DNA from: Terana coerulea
Taxonomy: Eukaryota > Basidiomycota > Agaricomycetes > Polyporales > Phanerochaetaceae
DNA: 11,141 bases
Assembly (NCBI GenBank): GCA_024811115.1
Contig: JAKOGH010000054.1
Span: forward strand, 1 to 11,141
Direction: 5' to 3'
The translations under genes were made by a program, and so were the position numbers. Below the pieces are notes generated by a model. That model was not told the origin of the DNA. It searched no databases and saw nothing but the letters and a program-made list of their open reading frames with translations. The first letter of the stretch is position 1, and each line of letters begins with the position of its first letter. Shown piece after piece: positions 1 through 7,541 of the stretch.

Positions 1-32
1 GCAAATCGCGCAATGTGTTGCAGAGCCACCAT
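1..32 (-). CDS. Start of a secreted-peptide precursor, cut by window edge
   Basis: Only the first ten codons lie in the window, reading MVALQHIARF. The first eight residues are identical to the start of the precursor at 708, and the first 24 nt differ at two positions, both synonymous. The leaders share a CT-rich stretch with CTCAAACC before ATG. A CTTAAATG box at about 118-125 lies in the TATA position used by the paralogues. Given this match, it is most likely another member of the Kex2-type peptide family. Its pro-segment and core lie outside the window, so intactness cannot be judged. Confidence 0.45.
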   Translation of the reverse strand, partial: MVALQHIARF

Positions 33-267
33 GATGAGTTCTGCGGAGGGTTTGAGGTCGAGAAAGCAGGGCAAGAGGAACCTGGAGGGCTCAACACTGT
101 ACGCAGTTCGTGGTCATTTAAGTCTCAACACTCGTGCTCACTTCGGAATAAGCTGCCTAACAACGGGACTGCCACTAGCTTTGACGTGTGTCAAGATTGG
201 ATTTCGACTCGAGTAGTAACGTTATAATTCAAGCACTTGGTCCCATACTAAGCGAGGGCTATGTGGT

Positions 268-346
268 GGCGTCAGGGACAACATGTCACCCGTGGGACCT
301 CAACGTGAGCGCAAAGCTGCGATCTTACACATCTTGTGACTAACCC
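268..346. repeat. Eroded repeat, copy 1 (partner 923-1008)
   Basis: This segment aligns with 923-1008 in the same orientation. Both start with GCGTCAGG and contain AAAGCTGC followed by GTGACT. A 33-nt core (313-345 against 976-1008) matches at 24 positions by eye. Each copy lies 130-300 bp beyond the stop of a peptide precursor (genes at 708 and 1476), so it looks like shared 3' flank left by an old tandem duplication of a gene-plus-flank unit. I see no gene in 33-487 on either strand. Confidence 0.55.
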
Positions 347-487
347 TCCTCCTCAACTATGCGGCGTTTGCTATACCCAAGATAATGGCGGCTGTCAAAG
401 CGTCCTGCCTATTGCGGTCAAGTTGCGTAAGGAGGGGGAAGGAATGGCTCCAGAAAGGTATATACTAGGAATCAACGCTCTGGCCGC

Positions 488-708
488 TCAAGGGGGCAAG
501 TAGCCTTCTGTGGGCGTTGGCTCCCGCTTGTTGATAGCCACAGTCGCGATGGCCTCCTCCCGTGGACCTGAGATTGGAGTTTGCTACGTTCAGCGAAGCA
601 GAAGACAGGGAGGTACCCGGATTATCTACCTTGCGGTGAAACTGTAATCGCTGTGGCGCCAAGAATGACGGCGAGAAAAACACCCGCAATATGCTGCAGA
701 GCCACCAT
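488..708 (-). CDS. Kex2-type secreted peptide precursor, Cys-less core
   Basis: Proposed exons are 708-630 and 567-488, separated by a 62-nt phase-1 intron (donor GTAGAT, CTGAAC branch, acceptor TCTCAG), giving 52 residues. Residues 1-20 form a signal peptide (MVALQHIAGVFLAVILGATA). Exon 2 carries Asn-Lys-Arg at 39-41, followed by the core EPTPTEGYLPP and TGA. The core begins Glu-Pro like that of the paralogue at 1476. It has no Cys and no second intron: where paralogues have a G|GTGAGC donor, this gene reads CTTGAGC. It may be a diverged functional form or a decaying copy. A TACAAAAG box at 790-797 is a plausible TATA element. Function is unknown. Confidence 0.55.
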
Positions 709-922
709 TGGATCTCTTAAAGGTTTGAGGAGACGGGAGGTGTGAGGAAATGCCTTGACTTGAAGTAAGTACTATCCACATCTTCACTGCTTTTGTACCA
801 CAAGACCCACATGCTTATATCTCTACCAGCTGCTCAACAGAACATGCATAATGATTGTCACTACACGGCATCGTCGCGTCTAACAATATGATAAGTACAG
901 TGGTCATCTATGGATCTCTGAT

Positions 923-1008
923 AGCGTCAGGCACCACAATTCAAATGGCATCCATGAAACCTGATGGCGAGTACAAAGCTGCAACCTTGCATTATTCGTG
1001 ACTGACCA
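923..1008. repeat. Eroded repeat, copy 2 (partner 268-346)
   Basis: This is the second copy of the 3'-flank repeat, about 190-270 bp beyond the stop of the precursor starting at 1476. The rest of 709-1190 shows no gene I can support; short open frames there lack a signal peptide, codon bias or similarity between frames. Confidence 0.55.
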
Positions 1009-1190
1009 CGTCTTCTGTATAGATGTTACGATCACGCACTTCACGGTTACTGACTGTTGCCCTATTACGCTACTAGCGGTACAATATGGCCTCTGCTATT
1101 CCGTGATTGCTTCTGAACCATTACCCCTTTCTGACTGCATCCGGCAACGTAGTAAGTCGTCTCTCAGCTGTACGCCATCCTTTGGAGATG

Positions 1191-1476
1191 TCAACTGAAG
1201 ATACGTGAGCAGACTGTGTGCACTACAGATAAAAACGCTTTCTTACCAAAGGAATGAGCCATCGGGAAGCATGGTGCACCGGCCAAAAGGCTCCCTCTTC
1301 TCGGCGATCTCTGGTAAGCCTAGCATGTCCATGTAGTCGATAAGAATACCCCGCTCAACAGCTGGTAGCTTGGTATATTCACCTCGTGCCAGACCAGTCG
1401 GAGCGGGTAGCGCTGACGCCCCGACAGCCAGAGCGATAATTATGGTCATTTTGGTGACAGTCGCCAGTCCAAACAT
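1191..1476 (-). CDS. Kex2-type secreted peptide precursor
   Basis: Three exons are proposed: 1476-1383, 1319-1247 and 1194-1191. Intron 1 (63 nt, phase 1, GTGAAT to GCTAG) removes a segment that is also open. Intron 2 (52 nt, phase 2) has donor GTAAGA, a CTCAC branch site and acceptor CTTCAG. The product is 56 residues: signal peptide 1-22 (hydrophobic TIIIALAVGASA), a pro-segment starting LPAPTG, Glu-Lys-Arg at 38-40, then the core EPFGRCTMLPDGSFLC ending the protein. The last Cys codon is split TG|T and followed directly by TGA. If intron 2 were retained, the end would be Trp-stop at the same length. Met10 is an alternative start. No known family recognised; a secretory Kex2-processed peptide is inferred. 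Confidence 0.68.
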
Positions 1477-1540
1477 TGCAGTTGGGCGAAGAGAACTGTG
1501 AGGGTGGAAGTTACTGCGTGCGTGTCAGAAGGGATGCTTT

Positions 1541-1824
1541 CTACGGATGGCGAGCCACAAGCGTGCTCTCACTTCTTATAAGGCGTTCGCCTAACGACAA
1601 TATGTCCTCTAGCTGAGATCACGTATAAGATCAGGCGTCTCTGTGCACTTGTTGGAAAGGCCGGCAGAGTGATTACTTACAACAATGTGTAATCGTGCGA
1701 AGTTGACTGCGGCTTCATACCAGGCACTATCACCGTGTGGGCCATCATGCAAATTCCTAGAAGCAGCCTCAACTAACTCCGAGTCGACTCGGAAGTGGTC
1801 GTAGAGTGCGCGCGCAAGCCTCAT
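1541..1824 (-). pseudogene. Possible gene remnant, fungal regulator-like fragment
   Basis: An open frame from ATG at 1824 to 1681 (48 codons) ends at an excellent donor, GTAAGT. A 68-nt intron with a CTGATC branch and CTCAG acceptor joins it to 1612-1541, giving 71 residues. The spliced stretch NFARLHIVLEDIL is amphipathic and faintly recalls helices of the middle domain of fungal-specific Zn2Cys6 regulators, but that comparison is from memory and weak. The second exon overlaps the TATA box of the next peptide gene, so this is more likely a leftover fragment than an active gene. Confidence 0.25.
1576..1582 (-). promoter_or_regulatory. TATA box of the peptide gene at 1476
   Basis: TTATAAG on the minus strand, about 100 bp upstream of ATG, is followed by a pyrimidine-rich leader. 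The spacing matches that of the other genes in the window. Confidence 0.5.
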
Positions 1825-1939
1825 TGACACTGGCGCCGCGTACTAGTATTGACGCACTATCCTCGGATGACTGCCGACAACACTAAGGAGTGAGTGGTAT
1901 CCCCTAGTATGTGCATTTCACGACGCACTACACTATATT

Positions 1940-2016
1940 CTACATCTCTATGCAAGCACAAGTTTCGGACTGATCAGGCTTGAACTTAAAATCATCCCGC
2001 TTCACGGCTTCTCTGA
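1940..2016 (-). pseudogene. Solitary second-exon copy of the peptide family
   Basis: After a possible AAG acceptor preceded by a TTTAAT branch-like site, this frame reads REAVKR, then a core DDFKFKPDQSETCACIEM and TAG. The segment encoding CACI closely matches CTCI of the precursor at 4532 at DNA level. Its opening phase (1) fits the exon-1 donor at 2258 of the gene just upstream. No signal-peptide exon of its own is visible. It is either an orphan exon of a broken gene or an alternative core exon for the gene at 2349. Confidence 0.45.
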
Positions 2017-2088
2017 CTTGTCCGATTAAACGAAATGGGCGCATAGGAGCAATATTGACCTGCTATCACGATGGGCTGGCGTTATCTG

Positions 2089-2349
2089 TTAGCTATAAGG
2101 GATACCTGAATTCAGGAAGCAGACCACACTCACCAGCCGCCGTCATGGAGGCACGGGCAGACGAGTAGCTGTCGCTTCTCGCCGCCACTCACGAAATCTA
2201 TAGTAAAGAGTACTATGATCAACTCCACCCAAAACACTCGGATAGCCATGACACGTACCCACAGGACATGGGGTGGGTGCAGCTGTGACAGCTACGGCCT
2301 CAAGCATGATGGTGAGAGCAGCGATTATGAGGTGTCGAGGAGCGACCAT
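2089..2349 (-). CDS. Kex2-type secreted peptide precursor, Cys-x-Cys core
   Basis: Exons are 2349-2259, 2197-2134 and 2092-2089. Intron 1 (61 nt, phase 1) runs from GTACGT to ACTATAG. Intron 2 has a consensus GTGAGT donor and the TTATAG acceptor but is only 41 nt, the least certain part. The product is 52 residues: signal peptide 1-24 with hydrophobic LIIAALTIMLEAVAVTA, a pro-segment APTPCPV, Glu-Lys-Arg at 37-39, then the core QLLVCPCLHDGG plus a terminal Cys whose codon is split TG|C before TAA. Lys-Arg falls at exactly the same residue numbers as in the precursor at 4532. Reading through the donor would give Trp-stop instead. Function is unknown; secretion and Kex2 cleavage are inferred from motifs. 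Confidence 0.68.
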
Positions 2350-2431
2350 GCTGATTATGTGCGAGGAGCGTAGCGGTGTATCAGACGAAAGTCTTTGGAA
2401 TTTTAGGGTACCTGCAAATTGTTAGCGTGGC

Positions 2432-2437
2432 TTTATA
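2432..2437 (-). promoter_or_regulatory. TATA box of the peptide gene at 2349
   Basis: GGATATAAAG on the minus strand contains TATAAA 83-88 bp upstream of ATG, matching the spacing seen at the other genes. Confidence 0.55.
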
Positions 2438-2640
2438 TCCAGTTCCTGTCGACATGTACTCACTGCGGTGATGCTCAGCCAGGCATCGACGGGGAATGAG
2501 ACAGGCCGTGAATCTCATCCTGGTGTGCCTTACCGCAGTGAGATTACGGCATTTAATTCTGCTAACTGAGCATTGGTGGGTCGTTATCATGAGATAAGAG
2601 AATGTACCGTGTTTTCAGGGGTGCATTAGGCTCTGGACGA

Positions 2641-2660
2641 CCGCGTGCAAACGCACGCGG
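2641..2660. repeat. Perfect GC-rich hairpin
   Basis: CCGCGTGC and GCACGCGG form an 8-bp perfect inverted repeat around an AAAC loop. No gene end lies next to it, so a terminator role is not supported. The surrounding stretch 2440-3180 has no gene I can support. Confidence 0.5.
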
Positions 2661-3195
2661 CCGGAGCTGCGTTGTCACCAGTGCTCTGCAGAGCAACATC
2701 TGCTGAGAACCGCAAACTCTAAACAGCCTTGATATCAAGAAATGGCCCCCAAGGATCAGTGCGCTACAGGCGTCGCACGGTCGTGCTGCACCTGAGAGCG
2801 GTAAGGCTTCATTATCAGTACCTCCCTGACAGCTTGAATAGTGTTCGAGGCCTCACATTTCTCTCATAGAAAAGCCAATAAACGGAGATTCGTCTGATGT
2901 TCGTTCTTCTGTTGAAGGCGGCGTTGCCTTCTTGAGCAGTTTGGCGTCGGCTCGAGCAGTCGAACCACATAGTACTTGCCACGTCACAACTGCTCGCAGC
3001 GACCGACGAAGATATGTTGAGCAGACCCTCATAAACCAGAGTCCATATCGGCCTGAATGCGATGATACGATGATGGGAGTAAATGCATAGCGTTCCTCGG
3101 CGAACGGAGATGTATGAGGTGTGGTGGTTGTCGTGGTAAAGTAGTCTCGTTCCCAGCCGTATCTATGACATTGGCCCTACGGGACCTGCCGTGCG

Positions 3196-3279
3196 GAGAT
3201 CGAAAAGTCGATGCACGGTAATGTAATAGAACGTCTGGTCACTTTGAACCGTCCGGGTGTAGATCGCTCGCACGTGACC
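3196..3279 (+). repeat. Inverted repeat arm with eroded coding fragment
   Basis: This arm pairs with 3963-4046 on the other strand. It includes 27 identical bases (3252-3278) containing a CACGTG box. In frame from 3196 it reads EIEKSMHGNV, then ERLVTLNRPGVDRSHVT (3229-3279). The other arm encodes ERLVSLDHPGVDRSHVT, and most differences are synonymous or conservative, so both arms probably descend from the same coding exon. An upstream TGA at 3166 and a later TAG close the frame. I do not recognise the protein. Similarity continues weakly back to about 3080. Confidence 0.6.
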
Positions 3280-3962
3280 ACGCCCACTCACTCACAGTTG
3301 CCACTCTCGCTCACTGCCTGGCCCTTAGTGCTCCTTATATGCGCGTAGTTTCATTTGGATATTGTTGCATTGAATTATCCAGGTATATATACATCAAAGC
3401 TTCCAGCAGTGACTATAAGATAGTACAAGAATCGAACTAGAAGCCTTCCAATGGCCGAAGCGAGTGAGGGTGTATGAGAAAGCAGAATGTGCCACTACAC
3501 GCGCAGCTGATGAGAATGAGGTGCAAGAACTGCGTGGTATGGCTTCCTAGGATACATAAGACCAGTTCACAGCCGACTTGATAGTTGCAGGGTTGGAATC
3601 GACATGAATGAGGCTAGGCAAAAGGACTCTAGATGCACATAAATCAATAAGCCGGAACATGGGAGCCATACCGTAGAAGAGTCCCCATTGGTATCTCCTA
3701 ACCCTCTCGTCCCCTCCCATAACACCCTACACCTGCGCGAACTCGAGATATCTTCGCAATAGCCCGGCCAGTGTAGCTGGCTTGGTAGAGTTACCTGCCG
3801 CTTTTGAAGAGCTATCCGGACTCAGCGCGCAGGAGATAGGCCAATGTGAGAGATGAAATGAGTCCGGAGGGCGGAGAGAGTATGAATCAACTGTAGGAGG
3901 AGAGCAAAGAGCGAGGGGCGGTCGTCGTCGACATTGAGACTCATGAGAGCAAGCCAGAGAGC

Positions 3963-4046
3963 CGTCACGTGCGAGCGATCTACACCCGGATGATCCAAAC
4001 TCACCAGACGCTCTAACGAGCCAGTGAACATCGCTTTTCGATGTCC
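3963..4046 (-). repeat. Inverted repeat arm, second copy of eroded coding fragment
   Basis: This is the minus-strand copy of 3196-3279. Read from the upstream side, it has an open stretch ending SASESDIEK, then a one-base deletion relative to the other copy, then MFTGSLERLV and the shared PGVDRSHVT. The deletion means no single frame spans the similarity, so this is a broken fragment. It lies roughly 210-300 bp beyond the stop of the peptide gene at 4532. Apart from these arms, 3280-3962 holds nothing I can support as a gene. Confidence 0.6.
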
Positions 4047-4144
4047 GACTCACTGGCCGAAAGCCTTGTGCTTTCGGAGTTCAGAGCGGATGGGAACGAG
4101 ACTAGTGGTAAAGGAGGAAGTCACAGTACGGCGCTAACAGTAAC

Positions 4145-4172
4145 CGCAAGCTGCCGAGCGCCACAAAGCCAA
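4145..4172. repeat. Short dispersed repeat, copy 1 (partner 6618-6645)
   Basis: These 28 bp match 6618-6645 at 25 positions, and all three differences are transitions. On the minus strand both can be read as FVA-Leu/Phe-GSLR, with silent third-position changes, suggesting another eroded coding fragment. Confidence 0.5.
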
Positions 4173-4256
4173 GCAAACATCTCCGCAACGGCGCAAATAC
4201 GAACTCGACCTCTTCCCTCCACGAACCATGCTCGAAGCCAAGTAGGACCGTGTCTG

Positions 4257-4532
4257 CTAACTTTAAGTCTGTTAGAACTGCGATTCGCTTCGGATTCAAT
4301 ACATTGGCTTGCTCACCAGATTGTAACACCATCTTCAGTGATGCAAGTGCATGGCACTCTCTTGACGACGCCGTCAGGGAACTCTGCCGTACGAGTGCAA
4401 TAGGTGAGCTAACCCCGTAATCTAAGTACCGATGCGCGTACCTCTCAGGCAGTTGGGAGCCGGGCCTGCTAGGACTATGGTCGACAGGGCAAGAACGATG
4501 GCAGCTTTGAAAAGGTTCGAAATCGCGAGCAT
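4257..4532 (-). CDS. Kex2-type secreted peptide precursor, Cys-x-Cys core
   Basis: Exons are 4532-4442, 4383-4317 and 4260-4257. Intron 1 (58 nt, phase 1) has GTACGC, a CTCAC branch and GGCAG. Intron 2 (56 nt, phase 2) has GTGAGC, a perfect CTAAC branch and an AAG acceptor. Exon 1 is 91 nt, the same as in the gene at 2349. The product is 53 residues: signal peptide 1-22 (KAAIVLALSTIVLA), pro-segment GPAPNCLRE, Lys-Arg at 38-39, and the core VPCTCITEDGVTI followed by Cys (TG|T) and TAG. Without intron 2 it would end Trp-stop. The promoter is weak: GTTAAAG at 4618-4624 is the best candidate. No known family recognised. Confidence 0.68.
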
Positions 4533-5353
4533 TCTGGGCAAAGACAAAGCTTGTGCAAGGGGTTGGGTGCGAGACTAAGGGTGATTCGCTCGTGGAGGTG
4601 TGTTCGTCTTATCTTACCACTTTAACTGATTCTTGATGCTCACTTTCTGAGCAATGCCCGGTGGAAGCATCCTACCAGACCATGGATGGCTGTCGAGGTC
4701 TAACAGCCGCTTTCTGCCCGTCGGCTTGCGATAACAATTGATAACGGAGTAAAATATCACCTGTCCGTGCGATACACTGTGCTCGCTTGTGAGCGTGGGG
4801 CTCTGTGGTATACTGCTTGTGATGCGGTTGCCCTAGTAGTAGGTATTAGGGGTGTCTGAAACCGTACGTTTACCGGACAGCACCACACGGTTCCTTCCTT
4901 TCATACGAAATCTATCAGACACGCATGAATTACGATGATGGGAGGGTCCGCTCACCCGTGATGGTCATTCCGGTCGTCCAGCGTGAATCAAACCTTGCAA
5001 GGCAGCGCAGCATCTCGTTTCCGAGAGCTGTCGCTTTGTCGCATCTTGATGACACTCACAGTTTGAAATCGCCTCCTCTTAGCCGTTTCACTGCTCAAAT
5101 TTCATGCGAAACCGGCACAAGGAGTAGACAACCTGCCATCCCGTGCACGGCACGCACGGCTTGTGAGAGGTGCCCAGAGGACAAGTGAGTGATGGACCAA
5201 TCTCGCATTGCAACATCGAACTCTACGGGTAGTCGGGTTAGGCGGTAGATAACAAGGGCTATCCGCTGAGACAACAGGCGTCTGCTTGTTATGTGTTCTA
5301 CTGTGACTCCCGTGACCTGCAAGCGGGCACTTGCAACGCAGAGATGAGCACAT

Positions 5354-5636
5354 CTAAGAGCTAAAACATAGCTGTAAGTTGAACGGTCCGAGAAGTAGTG
5401 AAACATCCAAAACGTACCATAAGCCGGACTGAGGGATGCAAACGTCGGTGTCCCGTTGCTTAAGTTCGGCCACAGGGTCTACATTCGAGCGGGATTAACG
5501 ACAAGACGATGCTTTTGACGTAACGGAGTGCCTTACTGCGCTTCGAAACCGCGGCGGGTGTGGGCGCAGCGCTAACGCTCATAACGGCAAGCGCAACCGC
5601 GAGCGTAGCAGACATGACTTGAAGGATGGGAGCCAT
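5354..5636 (-). CDS. Kex2-type secreted peptide precursor, divergent member
   Basis: Proposed exons are 5636-5537, 5478-5418 and 5360-5354. Residues 1-24 form a strong signal peptide (SATLAVALAVMSVSAA), followed by PTPAAV and Ser-Lys-Arg at 31-33. Intron 1 (58 nt, phase 1) runs from GTAAGG to TGTAG. Exon 2 encodes NPVAELKQR and then DTDVCIPQSGLC. Here the site aligned with the other Lys-Arg is Lys-Gln-Arg, and the true Lys-Arg lies earlier. Intron 2 (57 nt, phase 2, consensus GTACGT donor) splits the Cys codon and leaves Ser-stop. An earlier TTACAG acceptor would give a longer tail, so the C-terminus is uncertain. Unlike its paralogues, the Trp-stop reading fails here (TGG TAC), which argues for a real donor. 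Confidence 0.55.
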
Positions 5637-5639
5637 AGT

Positions 5640-6690
5640 GAGGACGGTTGGGGTGGGCCTGCAATATAGACTTCGAGGATGAGGCGCAGGATGCACTGAG
5701 GATGAGATGGCAATCGCCTCGACGCGTTTTAAGTCTCTAGGAATAAAGCAAGAATTAACCACTTTCTCAAGCTCATGTGAACCATCATGCGGACGTACTC
5801 TTCGGAAATTCTTTCTCCCTTTTCGTGGCCCCAATTCACCTCCGATTATCTAAGTATAGCTTGGATTGCTGCAGTCCCTTCATATCTTGTGCGCTACTGG
5901 AGTGATGATAGGTGCTGCGTGTGATCATGAGGGCGGATGCCGTGAATGCTGGACTGACACTGAAGGCGCTGTAGCATGCTACCGAGGCTGCGAGATAGGC
6001 GATAAATCCTGTCCAGTGTTGAAATGAGCACCTGGCAAGGCCGCACTTCACCAACTCTACATCGAGTGAGTATCTGAGTGCATGTAAGAGAAGGGAGTAG
6101 CATACATCTGGCTGCTCTGTCCGACATGGCCGCGACGATGGACATACTGGCTGCCAAAAAGCATTTAGCATAAATGCAGTGAGATGACAGCAGAAGCGCG
6201 GTCCGTCGTCGAAGAGATATAGCGCGTATGTTATGCGTGAAGCATCCCCTTCGTAAGTCTGTTCTCCACCCTGAAAATGGCAAAGACGTCCATTAGAAGG
6301 TTTGCAACTGGATTAAAGGTCAGCCAAACAAGTCTACTAAGGCCTTGGTCCTTGACATACTACTCACTGTACATGCTGTGATCCAGGCATAAACACAGGC
6401 CCTCTCACAGAATATCATTACGATACGTCATCACGTAGTGGCGAACACCATCACGACGAGGTCTCAAGGCTCAAAGTGAGAGTTGAGCTGATGCGATGGG
6501 TCGTGATATTTCATGACGGGGTTGAGATTAGTGGTGTGGTGGGGCAAGCTTCAAGTAGAGGCGACATCGTTGCGAATAGCAAGCGGCGATGAACAGCCGC
6601 CCGAAAAGCTGAGAGCTCGCAAACTGCCGAACGCCACAAAGTCAATCCGAGCGCCCGATGTCACCAAGGAGCAGAAAGTCCGGCCGGCTG
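5640..6690. other. Gene-poor spacer
   Basis: Open frames on the minus strand (for example 5836-6171 and 5894-6283) have no recognisable domain, signal peptide or codon bias and overlap each other in different frames. Candidate TATA-like TTAAAA at about 5727-5732 may serve the peptide gene at 5636. I see nothing else supportable, apart from the short repeat at 6618-6645. Confidence 0.4.
6618..6645. repeat. Short dispersed repeat, copy 2 (partner 4145-4172)
   Basis: This is the second copy of the 28-bp element. Relative to copy 1 it shows two G-to-A changes and one C-to-T change, giving the more AT-rich version. Confidence 0.5.
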
Positions 6691-6698
6691 GGGCTCCC

Positions 6699-6732
6699 GT
6701 TCGCGGAACATGTTCCGAACGTGTTCGCGAAC
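6699..6732. repeat. 34-bp partly palindromic repeat, copy 1
   Basis: The element is built from GTTCG/CGAAC units around the palindrome GAACATGTTC and ends with GTTCGCGAAC, itself palindromic. It matches 7202-7235 with only two single-base indels in direct orientation, and somewhat less well in inverted orientation because of its internal symmetry. Confidence 0.75.
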
Positions 6733-7167
6733 GGCTGCCCTAATCTGGGGGCCAAGCGTGACGAAGACGGTTGTCGTGTGTGACCCACCTTTGGTTGGCT
6801 ACCTTGGGCAGTCGCGTACAGTTTAGCGTGGCCACCAAGTTCCCTCGGGCGCGGCGAACCTCGACGTTCATTGCTACGCCAAGCGGTTAACCCGCAAAAC
6901 TTACTGACTACAACTCAGCTCTTCACCGCAGCGTACTGTGCTGAGAATCGCGAAGTGGCCCCTCGCGCCGATGCTCAACTTGAAGGGCCACAATCACTGC
7001 GAGGTAGACCGCTAGAGTGACTAACATCTCAAGGCGTGGGCCGCTATATCGAGGATAAATGAGTCTGCAACTAACTGACTATTACGGTCTATAGAACATT
7101 ACTTACCGGGGAATAAAGCGAGTGAACGCCTGGTCATTGGCCTTGAAAAGCCTTTGTCATGACAATA

Positions 7168-7192
7168 GGTCACGGTGGCCGTCACCGTGACC
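7168..7192. repeat. Perfect 10-bp inverted repeat next to palindromic repeat
   Basis: GGTCACGGTG and CACCGTGACC flank a 5-nt loop (GCCGT). A further GTCACCGT follows at once, so the tract is an irregular GTCACCGTGACC repeat leading straight into the 34-bp element at 7202. Confidence 0.65.
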
Positions 7193-7201
7193 GTCACCGT
7201 T

Positions 7202-7235
7202 GTTCGCGAACATGTTCCGAACGTGTTCGCCGAAC
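7202..7235. repeat. 34-bp partly palindromic repeat, copy 2
   Basis: Second copy of the element at 6699-6732, about 500 bp away. The DNA between (6733-7167) and after (7236-7540) shows no supportable gene. 7389-7402 contains a small CTAGTA repeat, in the region downstream of the kinase stop. Confidence 0.75.
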
Positions 7236-7541
7236 AAACCTCCCAGCCGTCCGGACGTTCTCCCAAGGAGGCCCGCTCGGACAAACAATACGTTGTAGAA
7301 CTACATTACACTAAGAACTAAGTACACTATAACACTAACTATTCCGGTGACGGAACATTACATGCTCGAAAAACCTCGAGAAAACTACACTAGTACTAGT
7401 ACTGCTTGCGATCCAATGCCGACAACTCTGAAATGCGTCTCCACAGCCGTGAAACGCACAGAACAAAGACACGAAACGATGCGGCGCACACCGCCAGAAA
7501 TTATACCGCACGTATGATAGAATAAAATAACTTCCGCATCC

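Noticed and set aside
3420..3460. GTTCGATTC on the minus strand, like a tRNA T-loop
   Set aside because: No acceptor, D or anticodon stems could be built around it.
4041..4403. Plus-strand open frame of 120 codons
   Set aside because: It is antisense to the peptide gene at 4532 and its flank, with no recognisable features; the minus-strand model has consistent splice sites.
4680..4740. Minus-strand RKRLLDLDSHPW, possibly another processed core
   Set aside because: A Lys-Arg is present, but I could find no signal-peptide exon, family-like intron phase or Cys, so it is not called.
4925..5188. Plus-strand open frame of 87 codons starting next to a 14-bp repeat shared with 3066-3079
   Set aside because: The shared TACGATGATGGGAG is too short to infer a gene, and the frame shows no domain or codon bias.
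5637..5834. In-frame extension upstream of the peptide gene at 5636
   Set aside because: It would bury the signal peptide inside a longer basic N-terminus. The stretch has no codon bias and covers the expected promoter.
5836..6283. Two overlapping minus-strand open frames of 111 and 129 codons
   Set aside because: Different frames over the same DNA, no domain, no clean signal peptide, no splice pattern like the peptide family.
6699..7235. Possible CRISPR array or terminal inverted repeats of a transposon
   Set aside because: There are only two repeat units with unequal, long spacing in a eukaryotic context. No transposase and no flanking target-site duplication were seen, so it is listed only as a repeat.
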